Below are positions 33,294 through 41,716 of a DNA stretch of 64,000 bases, in pieces. Positions within the stretch are counted from its first letter, which is position 1; the number at the start of each line of letters is the position of its first letter. The notes beneath the pieces are model-generated. The model saw nothing but the letters and a program-made list of their open reading frames with translations. It searched no databases and was not told the origin of the DNA. The translations under genes were made by a program, and so were the position numbers. This DNA comes from Lysobacterales bacterium (GTDB taxonomy: Bacteria > Pseudomonadota > Gammaproteobacteria > Xanthomonadales > Xanthomonadaceae). The stretch spans positions 806,001 to 870,000 of the forward strand of contig JADCRD010000002.1 in the NCBI GenBank assembly GCA_014946745.1. Direction: 5' to 3'.

Positions 33294-34961
33294 GTGATCA
33301 TTCGCACTCTTCGGCCGCCGAGGCACCGCCCGGCGCTGATCCAGCCGCAACGGGTGCCGTGTGTGAAGCCAGAGTCAGAGTTCAAGCTGCATTGCGCCCG
33401 CCGCTGGGCCCAGGCGCTGCTGTCGCCGCTGCTGCTGGTCGGCCTGCTGGCCTCGTCCGAGGCGGGGTCGGGCGTGGTCGGCCAGGGCCCGCAGGGCGCC
33501 GACAGCGGCCTGCGGCTGGCCTGCACCGGGTTCAGCGCCAGCGGGGCGGCGGTAATCTGCGTGCGCGCCGGTGCCGCAGCCGGCGGCACCGGCACGGCGG
33601 CTGCGCCGGTGGCGACCCTCACCGCGGCGATCGCGGGCGCCAAGGCCGGCGATACGGTGCAGGTCGCCGCAGGCACGTATCGCGAGAACCTGGCGCTTGG
33701 CAGCTTCGCTTCACCGAGCAGCAAATGCCTGCAGCTGCTCGGCGGCTTCAGCGCGGATTTCAGCCAGCGCCGGGCCGACAGCCAGCGCAGCGTGCTCGAT
33801 GGCCAAGCCCGCAACCCGACCGTGCAGCTGCATCTGCAGGGCAGCGGCAGCTGTGTGCTCGACGGCTTCGAGATCACTGGCGGCCTTGGCCTCGGCAGCA
33901 CCTGGCAGGACGGCAACGGCAACGGCGGCGGCGTGTACGCCAGCCTCAGCGACGGCGCCAGCCTGGTCATCAGCCACAACCGCATCCACGGCAACCGCAC
34001 CCGCAGCCACACCAGCATCGATTCGCGCGGCGGCGGGGTGTATGCGCGCAACAGCGGCAGCGGCCTGCTGCGCATCGAGGACAACGCGGTCGAAAACAAT
34101 CTGGCCGGCAAGGGCGCAGGCATCACCGTCAGCGGCCGCCAGGCCCGCGTGCTGCGCAACCGCATCGCCACCAACATCGCCCACAGCGACCACGGCGGCG
34201 GCCTCTACGTATCCACGGCCAGCACCGAGATCCAGGCCAATGTGATCGTCGGCAATGCGGTCGGGGCGACCGTGGGCTACGGCTGGGGCGGCGGCGTGCT
34301 GATCGCCGCGGCCGGGGCGGTCATGGAGCGCAATCTGATCACCGACAACTTCGCCTCCGGCCCGGGCTCCGGCGTGTTCTGGGACGAAGGCGCGGAGGGC
34401 AGCATGCGCAATGACCTGCTGGTGGCCAACCGCTGCCCGGACGACAGCCGCAATGGTGCGGCCCTGTACGTCGACGGCGGCCCCGGCGGCGCATCGCGCG
34501 TCACCGCCGAACACCTGACCATCGCCCAGCATGTCTGCCCGGCGCCTGCGCCCGGCGGCGCGGCCGTTCTGGTCGAGGCCGGCTCGACGCTGAGGCTGAA
34601 GAATTCGATCCTGTGGGGCAACACGCGCGAATTCGCGAGCTATACCGGCGGCAGCTTCGCCGTCAGCTACTCGATCACCGGCCAGGCGGGAACAGGCAAC
34701 CGCGCTTTGGATCCGCGCTTCGTGTCGCCGGCGACGGGCGACTACCACGTGCAGTCGGCGGGCGGCCACTTCAGCCCCGACGGCTGGGTGATCGATGCGC
34801 GCACCAGCCCGGCCGTCGATGCCGGTGATCCGGCGTCGCCCTATGCCAACGAACCTGCGCCCAACGGCGGGCGGGTCAACCTTGGCGCCTACGGCAATAC
34901 GGTGGAAGCCAGCCGCAGCGTGGTCGATCTGAACGCCCTGTTTGGCGACGGCTTCGAGTAG
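33294..34961 (+). CDS. Secreted right-handed beta-helix protein with F-x-DGFE tail
   Basis: 555 residues if the GTG at 33294 is used; the GTG at 33363 (VKPESEFKLHCARRWAQALL) is equally likely, since it starts just before the signal peptide. The mature part is a parallel beta-helix (PbH1) with repeats such as GGGVYASLSDGASLVISHNR, GGGVYARNSGSGLLRIEDNA and GGGLYVSTASTEIQANVIVG, and an NSILWGN-type choice-of-anchor segment. Such folds occur in polysaccharide lyases, epimerases and hydrolases, but no catalytic set was identified. It ends NALFGDGFE. Its position between glycosyltransferases and the decarboxylase suggests action on the EPS. Confidence 0.78.
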   Translation: MIIRTLRPPRHRPALIQPQRVPCVKPESEFKLHCARRWAQALLSPLLLVGLLASSEAGSGVVGQGPQGADSGLRLACTGFSASGAAVICVRAGAAAGGTGTAAAPVATLTAAIAGAKAGDTVQVAAGTYRENLALGSFASPSSKCLQLLGGFSADFSQRRADSQRSVLDGQARNPTVQLHLQGSGSCVLDGFEITGGLGLGSTWQDGNGNGGGVYASLSDGASLVISHNRIHGNRTRSHTSIDSRGGGVYARNSGSGLLRIEDNAVENNLAGKGAGITVSGRQARVLRNRIATNIAHSDHGGGLYVSTASTEIQANVIVGNAVGATVGYGWGGGVLIAAAGAVMERNLITDNFASGPGSGVFWDEGAEGSMRNDLLVANRCPDDSRNGAALYVDGGPGGASRVTAEHLTIAQHVCPAPAPGGAAVLVEAGSTLRLKNSILWGNTREFASYTGGSFAVSYSITGQAGTGNRALDPRFVSPATGDYHVQSAGGHFSPDGWVIDARTSPAVDAGDPASPYANEPAPNGGRVNLGAYGNTVEASRSVVDLNALFGDGFE

Positions 34962-34988
34962 CGGCGGGCCGCGAAAGACGCGAAAAAG

Positions 34989-35015
34989 CCCCGGCCCTGG
35001 GTGCCAGGGCCGGGG
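34989..35015 (+). terminator. Terminator-like hairpin after the beta-helix gene
   Basis: CCCCGGCCCTGG, loop GTG, CCAGGGCCGGGG: a perfect 12-bp GC stem. There is no T-run behind it, so it could be a stem acting on RNA stability or a factor-assisted terminator. It lies 28 bp after the stop at 34961. Confidence 0.55.
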
Positions 35016-35375
35016 ATCACACCGAACGAAAAGTACTCGATGGACGAGTGATAGCAGGTCGCGACCGGCGGAGCTCCGGTGCGGGGCGTGCGAGACAACT
35101 CGCGTCGCCCAAAGCACTACTCGCAAACCGGGGCCGAAATCGATCAACCCGATGCGAGGGTGTGTGTCGGCCCCGGGGCCAAGGCCGGCACCGGCACGTC
35201 GCAAGTGCGCGTGGACTCGGCCACACACAAGCGCTGCGCGCCCGCCAGCGCAGCGCGCGAACTCGCTGCGCTGAGATGCCGGCTCGGTCAAGATGCCTGC
35301 GAGCCCGCCCGCACGCCTGCGCTGCGCAGGCGGGTGCGGCCCGGCCTCGGCGCAGGCCGGGCGGATTCGGCACAA

Positions 35376-35391
35376 TGTGCAACCCATCACA
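35376..35391. promoter_or_regulatory. CRP/Clp-like operator immediately upstream of the decarboxylase
   Basis: TGTGCAACCCATCACA with AA before and CTAAT after. TGTG-N8-CACA spacing, matching TGTGA-N6-TCACA at nine of ten half-site positions. It ends only 13 bp before the annotated ATG 35405, closer than expected for an activator, so either it represses, or the transcript is leaderless or starts further upstream than usual. Confidence 0.5.
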
Positions 35392-35404
35392 CTAATCCAG
35401 CCTC

Positions 35405-36652
35405 ATGAGCGCGCCGACCTGCCCCGAACTCGAACTGCCCTGGGCCCAGGGCCTGCCCTGGCGGGTGGACGCCCGCGGCGAGCTGCTGATCGGCGGACGG
35501 CCGTTGTCGCGAGTGGTCGCCGCCATCGGTCGCACGCCCTGCTACGTCTACGACCGCAGCCGGCTGAGCAAGCGGATCGCGCAGCTGCGCGGCCTGCTGC
35601 CGCCGGCCGTGCACCTGCACTACGCCGTGAAGTGCAACCCGATGCCGGCCCTGGTCGCGCACATGGCGGGCATCACCGACGGCCTCGACGTGGCCTCGGT
35701 CGGCGAGCTGCGGGTGGCGCTCGATGCCGGCATGGACCCCCAGCACGTCAGCTTCGCCGGGCCGGGCAAGAGCGATGCCGATCTCAAGCAGGCGCAGGCC
35801 GCGGGCATCCTCATCAACATCGAGAGCTTCCGCGAGCTGCGCGCGCTCGCCCAAGCCAGCGAGTCCAGCGGCGAGGCCGCGCGGGTGGCGATCCGCATCA
35901 ACCCACCCTTCGAGCTCAAGGCCTCGGGCATGCGCATGGGCGGCGGCGCCAAGCAGTTCGGAGTCGATGCCGAGCAGGTGCCGGCCCTGCTGGCCGAGAT
36001 CCGCGCGCTGGGGCTGGCCTTCGAGGGCTTCCACCTCTACGCCGGTTCGCAGAACCTCAAGGCCGAGGCGATTGTCGAGGCGCAGACCAAGAGCTACGAG
36101 CTGATCCTTGGCTGGGCGGATCAACTGCCGGCGCCGGTGCGTAGCCTGAACCTCGGCGGCGGCTTCGGCATCCCGTACACGCTCGCGGATACCCCGCTTG
36201 AGCTCGCGCCGGTGGCCGATTGCCTGCAGGGCCTCGCCGAGCGCTGCGCCCGCGATTTCCCGCAGGGCCATCTGGTGCTCGAACTCGGCCGCTATCTGGC
36301 GGGCGAAGCCGGCGTCTACGTGGCGCGGGTCATCGACCGCAAGATCTCGCGTGGGCAGGTCTTTCTGGTCTGCGACGGCGGCATGCACCATCACCTCGCT
36401 GCCAGCGGCAACTTCGGACAGGTGCTGCGCAAGAACTATCCGTCCATGGTCAATGCGCGGCCCGGCGAGCGCGAGACCGCCAGCGTGGTCGGCCCGCTGT
36501 GCACGCCGCTCGACCTGCTCGCCGACCGCGCCGATCTCGGCGTGGCGCAGGAGGGCGATCTGGTGGTGGTGTTCCAGTCCGGTGCCTACGGCAAGACCGC
36601 GAGCCCGCGCGAGTTCCTGGGGCATCCGGAAGTGGTGGAGGCGCTGGTGTGA
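35405..36652 (+). CDS. PLP-dependent decarboxylase, exosortase-A-associated
   Basis: 415 residues, fold type III (alanine racemase-like barrel plus beta domain), resembling diaminopimelate/ornithine decarboxylases of the TIGR03099 type found with exosortase A. The PLP lysine is in HLHYAVKCNPMPALVA. The phosphate-binding LNLGGGFGIPY, HLYAGSQNL, the catalytic Cys in VVGPLCTPLD and the FQSGAYGKTASPREFLGHPE ending are all visible. The substrate is probably a carboxylated amino acid or a derivative loaded on an ACP in the same pathway as the ligase and ACP at 44-46 kb. Start ATG 35405. Convergent with the gene at 36672. Confidence 0.9.
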   Translation: MSAPTCPELELPWAQGLPWRVDARGELLIGGRPLSRVVAAIGRTPCYVYDRSRLSKRIAQLRGLLPPAVHLHYAVKCNPMPALVAHMAGITDGLDVASVGELRVALDAGMDPQHVSFAGPGKSDADLKQAQAAGILINIESFRELRALAQASESSGEAARVAIRINPPFELKASGMRMGGGAKQFGVDAEQVPALLAEIRALGLAFEGFHLYAGSQNLKAEAIVEAQTKSYELILGWADQLPAPVRSLNLGGGFGIPYTLADTPLELAPVADCLQGLAERCARDFPQGHLVLELGRYLAGEAGVYVARVIDRKISRGQVFLVCDGGMHHHLAASGNFGQVLRKNYPSMVNARPGERETASVVGPLCTPLDLLADRADLGVAQEGDLVVVFQSGAYGKTASPREFLGHPEVVEALV

Positions 36653-36671
36653 GTCGAGCCTGCGGAAGACG

Positions 36672-37967
36672 CTACTCGAACCCATCCGCGAACAGCCCCT
36701 CCAGCACCGCCGGCAGCGCATAGACGAAGACATCGCTGGCGCTGTTGGTGTCGCCGATGACCAGGTCGCTGGCCACCGAGTCGAAGGCGAACACGCCGGC
36801 GTCGCGGCTGACCGCCACCCGCGTACCGCTGGCACCGTTGCCGGGCACCGTGTTGCCGGCATCGCTGCCGCTGATCAGCTCGGGCGGCAGTGCGGGCTGC
36901 GCCAGCGACCAGGCATAGGCCTGCGCGGGCTGGCCTGCACCGCGCCGGCACTGCGCGATCACCAGCCCGGTGTTGCTGATCTGCGCGCTGTCGCAGATGC
37001 CCATGCCGGCAGCGGCGGGTACCGCGACGGCGGCCGGCTGGTTCAGACGGCGCACCCACAGCTGGGTGGCGCTGGGGCTGCCGGCGCCCGAACCGAAGAC
37101 CACGAGGCTGCCATCGGGCGAGATCACCGGGTTGCGCGCCCCGTTCAGATCGCTGCCGCCCGGGCCCAGGCTGGCCTGGCTGGTGCTGCCGTTGATGCGG
37201 TCGCGCAGGTAGATGCGCACCGAGCCGCTGGTCGGCGTGCCCAGCAGGTTGCTGGCGCTGCTGGCGAAGGCCACCCAGCGACCGTCCTCGCTGATCGTCG
37301 GCCGCTCGCCGCCGGCGCCGCCGTTGCCCGGGCCGCCGCCCGGTGTGAGGTCGATACGCTGGGTCGTGCCTGCGCTCAGGTCGCGCACGTAGACAGCGGA
37401 GCTCGATGAGCCCGAATCGCCCGCCACCAGGCCGCTGGCGTTGGAGCTGAACACCACGTAGCGGCCGTCGCCGGAGATGCCGCCGACCCGCGAGGTGCTG
37501 CCGGCCTGCAGCGTGCCGCTGGCGGTGAGGTTGACCAGGGCGGCCGTGCCGGTGACGCGATCGATGCGCACCACATGCACGCCGCTGATGCCGCCGGTGT
37601 AGGTCGAGGATCCGGTGTCGAAGGCGACAAAGCGGCCGTTGGCCGAGGCCACCGCCTTCTCGTTGACCGTCGAGGCCGTGGAGGCCTGGCCGCCGGGCGT
37701 GGTGCTGACCACGCTCAGCGCCCCGCTGCTGAGCTCCAGCGCGATCACCTGCGCGCCCGAGGCGCCACCCGACAGCAGGCTGCCGCTGCCGACGCTGAAC
37801 ACCAGCACGCGGCCGTCGGCCGACAGCGCGGGCTCGAAGACACCGCCGTTGGGCTGCGCGCCGCCGGGGCCATCGACGCGGAAGAAGTTGTAGGACTGCG
37901 CGTGTGCGGCGCCGGCCGACAGGGCGAAACAGAAGACAAGACTCAGGATCGAGAGGGCAGGGCGCAT
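36672..37967 (-). CDS. Secreted beta-propeller (PD40) protein with F-x-DGFE tail
   Basis: 431 residues. Signal peptide MRPALSILSLVFCFALSAGA with cleavage near AHA-QS. The mature protein repeats PD40/WD40-like blades, each with a D-G-R-x-V-x-F element: LSADGRVLVFSVGSG, SANGRFVAFDTGSS, SGDGRYVVFSSNAS, SEDGRWVAFASSAS and SPDGSLVVFGSGAG. It ends VLEGLFADGFE. It lies 66 bp downstream of the kinase gene, in the same direction, so it may be the output gene of the sigma/kinase pair. The exact role is unknown. Confidence 0.78.
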   Translation of the reverse strand: MRPALSILSLVFCFALSAGAAHAQSYNFFRVDGPGGAQPNGGVFEPALSADGRVLVFSVGSGSLLSGGASGAQVIALELSSGALSVVSTTPGGQASTASTVNEKAVASANGRFVAFDTGSSTYTGGISGVHVVRIDRVTGTAALVNLTASGTLQAGSTSRVGGISGDGRYVVFSSNASGLVAGDSGSSSSAVYVRDLSAGTTQRIDLTPGGGPGNGGAGGERPTISEDGRWVAFASSASNLLGTPTSGSVRIYLRDRINGSTSQASLGPGGSDLNGARNPVISPDGSLVVFGSGAGSPSATQLWVRRLNQPAAVAVPAAAGMGICDSAQISNTGLVIAQCRRGAGQPAQAYAWSLAQPALPPELISGSDAGNTVPGNGASGTRVAVSRDAGVFAFDSVASDLVIGDTNSASDVFVYALPAVLEGLFADGFE

Positions 37968-38033
37968 GGGCTGGGCTCCAGAGGGGTGCCCTGTCTGCTA
38001 CGCCCTTGTGTGCGGGTTCCCATCACGCGCGCT

Positions 38034-40796
38034 TCAGCGCGGCGCAATCTCCCGCCCGAGCGCAGCCGCCAGCGCCTCGGCGCGGGCCCGATCCGGCTGT
38101 TCGGCGCGCAGCAGGGCGCGCAGCTCGGGCAGGCTCGCACTGAGCAGTTCTGCCGCGGCAGCGCGCTCGCCGCGGGCGCGCAGCCAGTCGGCGCGATCGA
38201 CCGCGAGCCGCGCCTGCTCCAGCGCGGAAGCGGTTCGGGTCTGCTGCTCGGCCCAGTCCAGCGCTTGGCCCGCGGCCTCCAGCGCATCGCTGAGCGTGCG
38301 CACCTGCGCCTGCAGCCGCGCCGCCTGCAGGCCCTGGCGCTCGCGCAGCGCCTGCGCGCCGCCGGCCTCGGCTTCGATTGCGTCGAGCGCGCGCGCGGCC
38401 GCCTGGGCCGCGCCTTCGAGCAGCTGCACCTCGACCGCCAGCAGGCGCCAGCGCTCGGCCGAAGGGTTCTCGCCGTCGGTCGATGCCGCAGCCTTGAGCC
38501 CGTCCGCGATCGCCGCCTTGGCGCGCGCCGCAGCGCCGCTCAAGGCCAGCACGCGCGCCGCGCCCCAGCGCACGCGATCGGCCTGGCCGGCCTGCAGCCC
38601 GGCGAAGCCGCTGGCATCGGCGAGCAGAGCTTCGACTTCGGCGCGCGCGCCGACCAGGTCGCCTTCGGACAGGCGCGCATGCGCCAGAATCCAGCGCGAC
38701 AGCGCGTCGGGGGCGCGGCCCAGGCCCTGCCAGTCGGCCTGCACGCGCTCGGCCAGCGCGCGCACCTCGGCCGGCCGACCCAGCGCCTGCAGGGCGCTCA
38801 TCCGCCACTCGTCAACGATGATCCGCAGCAGGCCGCCTTCGCCGCGCGCCTGCACGTACAGGGCGCGGGCACGATCGAAGTGATCCAGCGCGGTCTGCGC
38901 TTCGCCCAGCCCCAGCCGCGCGCGGCCGGCCTCGAGCTCGAACTGGTAGGCGAACAGGGAGTTGCCGAGCCCGGCCTCGCGCAGGCGGGCCAGCCCGGCG
39001 GCGGCGGCCTCGGCGGCTTCGGCCGAGCGCGCCTGCGAGTTCAGCGCGCCGGCCAGCTGCTGATCGAGGGTGGCCACCGCATCGGCGCTGGCGCGTTCTC
39101 GCAGCGCGACCGTGAGGCCGAGCCGCGCTTCGCGCTCGGCCTCGTCGAAGCGTTCGGCATAGGTGGACGCCTGCACGCGCTGCACCGCCGCCATCGCCCT
39201 CGCGTCGGCGCTGGGCAGGGCCGCGTAGGCGCGCTCGGCGCGCTCCAGCCAGGGCGTGGCCTCGGGCAGGCGGCCCAGGTCGACCAGCAGCTGCGAGTAC
39301 AGCGAGGCGGCGCGCGCGTAGGCCGGGCCGCGGTCCAGGCCTTGTGCCGACAGCGCCTGCAGGCTGTCGCGCAGCAGCGGCTCGGCCTGCGTCGCCTCGC
39401 CCAGCATCGCGTGCAGCGAACCCAGGTAGGCATTGACCAGGGCGACTTCGGAGGCGCCCTGCGGCAGTTCGCGCCGGACCCGATCGGCGCCGCGCTCCAG
39501 CATGCGGCGCAGGGTGATCGGCGCATCGACATCGCCGTCGGGCGACAGCTCCAGCAGCAGGCCGCTGAAAAAGTTGAGGGTGGCCTGGGCCTGCTCGGCC
39601 GACTGCTCCGCCAGCGCGCGCTGCTGCTCGGCGCGGGCCTCGGCGGCCAGCGCGCGGTCGCGCTCCAGGCCCAGTCGCCACAGGAACAGCAGCAGGGCCA
39701 GCAGCACCAGCACGGCGACGCTGACGCTGCCGCGATGCCGACGGGCGAAGCGCGACAGCCGGTACAGCGGGCGCGGCCGCATCGCCCGCACCGGCCGGCC
39801 CTCGCGCCAGCGCTGCAGCTCGTCGCGCAGGGCCTCGACGCTGGGATAGCGCTCGCCTGCGTCGGTTGCGGTGGCCTGCGCGACGATCGCGCGCAGGTCG
39901 GCATCCAGCGCCACCGGCTGCAGCTCCGCTGCGCTGGCGCCGCCGTCGGGCCGGCGCGCTTCCAGCAGCTCGCGCAGCAGCATGCCCAGCGAGAACACGT
40001 CGGTGGCGGTGGTCACCGCGCGGCCGGCCGACTGTTCGGGGCTGGCGTAGCCCGGTGTCCACACCCGCGTCGAGGTGTCGCGGCTCTCGCCGCCGACATC
40101 GACCAGCTTGGCCACACCGAAGTCCAGCACGCGCGGGCTGCCGTCCGCAGTCACCAGCACGTTCGAGGGCTTCAAATCGCGATGGATCACCAGCCGCTGA
40201 TGCGCATGCGAAACCGCTTCGGCGATGCGCTGCAGCAGCGCCACCCGCGCGCCGCGGTCCAGGCGGTGGCGCGCGGCATAGGCGCAGACGTCCTCGCCGT
40301 CGACGTAGTCCATGACGAAATAGGGCTGACCGTCGCTGCTTTCGCCGCCGTCGATGAGCCGCGCGATCCAGGGGTGCTCCAGCGTCGCCAGCACCTGCCG
40401 CTCCTGGCGGATGCGGCGGCGGCCTTCCTCGGTCGGAAAGCCGCGCAGCAGCTTGAGTGCGCCGCGCTGGCGGTAGCCGCCCTCGACGCGCTGCACCTCG
40501 AACACCGTGCCCATGCCGCCGGCGCCGAGCTCGCGCAGCACCTCCCAGGCGCCGATGCGGCTGCCGGCGGCCGCGGCCGGACTGTCGTTCTCCAGGCGCA
40601 GGGCGGAGGCCGCAAGCGCGCCGCGGATCACCGTCTCGGCGTCTTCGTCGGCGCGCAGCAGGCCGGCCAGGGCGAGCCGCTCTTCGTGCGTCAGCGCCAG
40701 CGCGGCCAGCGCCTCGGCGCGGGCCGCGTGCGGCAGCGCGACCAGGGCCTCGAAATGGGCCGCCAGCGCATCGAGTGAGGGCGTGGGCTCGGTCAT
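38034..40796 (-). CDS. Serine/threonine protein kinase with C-terminal TPR-like domain
   Basis: 920 residues. Residues ~80-340 are a Hanks-type kinase: GAWEVLRELGAGGMGTVFEV (P-loop), invariant Lys in RGALKLLRGF, VMDYVDGEDV, catalytic HRDLKPSNVLVT, DFGVAKL and the TPGYASPEQSAGR activation end. One membrane helix (SVSVAVLVLLALLLFLWRLG) near residue 350 separates it from a long, Ala/Leu-rich helical C-terminal domain of TPR type, likely periplasmic. It should phosphorylate a partner in response to an envelope signal. It follows the ECF sigma gene by 89 bp, and such sigma/kinase pairs often act as a module. Confidence 0.9.
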   Translation of the reverse strand: MTEPTPSLDALAAHFEALVALPHAARAEALAALALTHEERLALAGLLRADEDAETVIRGALAASALRLENDSPAAAAGSRIGAWEVLRELGAGGMGTVFEVQRVEGGYRQRGALKLLRGFPTEEGRRRIRQERQVLATLEHPWIARLIDGGESSDGQPYFVMDYVDGEDVCAYAARHRLDRGARVALLQRIAEAVSHAHQRLVIHRDLKPSNVLVTADGSPRVLDFGVAKLVDVGGESRDTSTRVWTPGYASPEQSAGRAVTTATDVFSLGMLLRELLEARRPDGGASAAELQPVALDADLRAIVAQATATDAGERYPSVEALRDELQRWREGRPVRAMRPRPLYRLSRFARRHRGSVSVAVLVLLALLLFLWRLGLERDRALAAEARAEQQRALAEQSAEQAQATLNFFSGLLLELSPDGDVDAPITLRRMLERGADRVRRELPQGASEVALVNAYLGSLHAMLGEATQAEPLLRDSLQALSAQGLDRGPAYARAASLYSQLLVDLGRLPEATPWLERAERAYAALPSADARAMAAVQRVQASTYAERFDEAEREARLGLTVALRERASADAVATLDQQLAGALNSQARSAEAAEAAAAGLARLREAGLGNSLFAYQFELEAGRARLGLGEAQTALDHFDRARALYVQARGEGGLLRIIVDEWRMSALQALGRPAEVRALAERVQADWQGLGRAPDALSRWILAHARLSEGDLVGARAEVEALLADASGFAGLQAGQADRVRWGAARVLALSGAAARAKAAIADGLKAAASTDGENPSAERWRLLAVEVQLLEGAAQAAARALDAIEAEAGGAQALRERQGLQAARLQAQVRTLSDALEAAGQALDWAEQQTRTASALEQARLAVDRADWLRARGERAAAAELLSASLPELRALLRAEQPDRARAEALAAALGREIAPR

Positions 40797-40885
40797 GGTG
40801 GGCGGGCCTGTCGGGCGCAGACGCGGTTATCGGGGGTACGTCACGGCGCGCCCGATCGGATCAGGCGCGGTCGACAGCGGCGGCC

Positions 40886-41458
40886 TCACTCGGCCTCCAT
40901 CGCCTGCTTCAGCCAGGCGCGACCGAAGCGCAGGTCGCGGTCCACCGTCGGCACCGACACGCCCAGCGCGCGCGCCACCTGCTCGCGGTCGAGGCCGGCG
41001 AAATAGGTCAGCTCCAGCACCTGCGAGCGCCGCGCGTCCCGTCTGCCCAGCGCCTCCAGCGCCTCATGCAGGCGCAGCAGGGTGGCGTCCTCCTCGCAGG
41101 CGACGGCGTCGGCGGCCGACAGGCTGAGCGGCACCGCGCCGCCGCCGCGCTTGTCGCGCAGGCGCCGGCGTGCCGCATCCACCAGCACTTGGCGGGTGGC
41201 CTGGGCCACCACGTTGAAGAAGTGCCGGCGGTCTTCCCAGCCGGCGTCGGCGTCGAGCAGGCGCAGCAGGGCCTCGTGCGCCAGCTCGGTGGCCGACAGG
41301 CTGCCGCCGGGCAGGGCGCGCGCGCTGCGCTGGGCGATCGCCCGCACCTGGGTGTAGACGGCTTCCACCAGCCGTTCGCGGGCACTGGCATCGCCGTTCT
41401 GCCACTGCCGCAGCAGGCGGGTGATCGCCGGTGGCTGCAGATCTTCGGCCTCGTGCAT
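40886..41458 (-). CDS. ECF-type RNA polymerase sigma factor
   Basis: 190 residues from ATG 41458 (MHEAEDLQPPAITRLLRQWQ). Region 2 contains LVEAVYTQVRAIAQRSAR and LSATELAHEALLRLL; region 4 has LELTYFAGLDREQVARALG and VSVPTVDRDLRFGRAWLKQA. The pattern fits the sigma-70 subfamily TIGR02999-like, which occurs next to Ser/Thr kinases rather than a classical anti-sigma factor. No anti-sigma gene is visible, so kinase phosphorylation is the likely control. It probably drives its own kinase and the downstream propeller gene. The upstream part of the frame beyond 41458 is low-complexity. Confidence 0.87.
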   Translation of the reverse strand: MHEAEDLQPPAITRLLRQWQNGDASARERLVEAVYTQVRAIAQRSARALPGGSLSATELAHEALLRLLDADAGWEDRRHFFNVVAQATRQVLVDAARRRLRDKRGGGAVPLSLSAADAVACEEDATLLRLHEALEALGRRDARRSQVLELTYFAGLDREQVARALGVSVPTVDRDLRFGRAWLKQAMEAE

Positions 41459-41716
41459 CGGGCGGCGCTCCGCGTGCGGATCCAGTGGCCGGGCCCGTCC
41501 GGCCCGGCGCGGGCTGCAGCGTAGCCAAAAGTCGCGGGCGGCGTTGGCTGCCGCGGCGCCCCGCGCGCTGCGTCCGGCTCGCCGCGCGCAGCGACGCCAG
41601 CACCCGCGCCGCCGGCCTGCGGCCGGCACCGCACCTGAGGGCCTGCACCCGTCGGGATGCCTTACCCGCGCGAATCGTGCACCCTAGACCGCTTCGCACC
41701 GCTCTTCGACTAGCCG

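Larger units (their letters stand above)
34962..35404. other. Intergenic region upstream of the decarboxylase
   Basis: 443 bp. It holds the hairpin at 34989-35015 and the CRP/Clp-like site at 35376-35391. The remainder is GC-rich with no credible gene; apparent frames are shadows. Confidence 0.45.

Noticed and set aside
37575-40778. 1,067-residue open frame on the plus strand
   Set aside because: Antisense to the Ser/Thr kinase and propeller genes; Gln/Arg/Ala-rich with no family motifs. High GC keeps several frames open.
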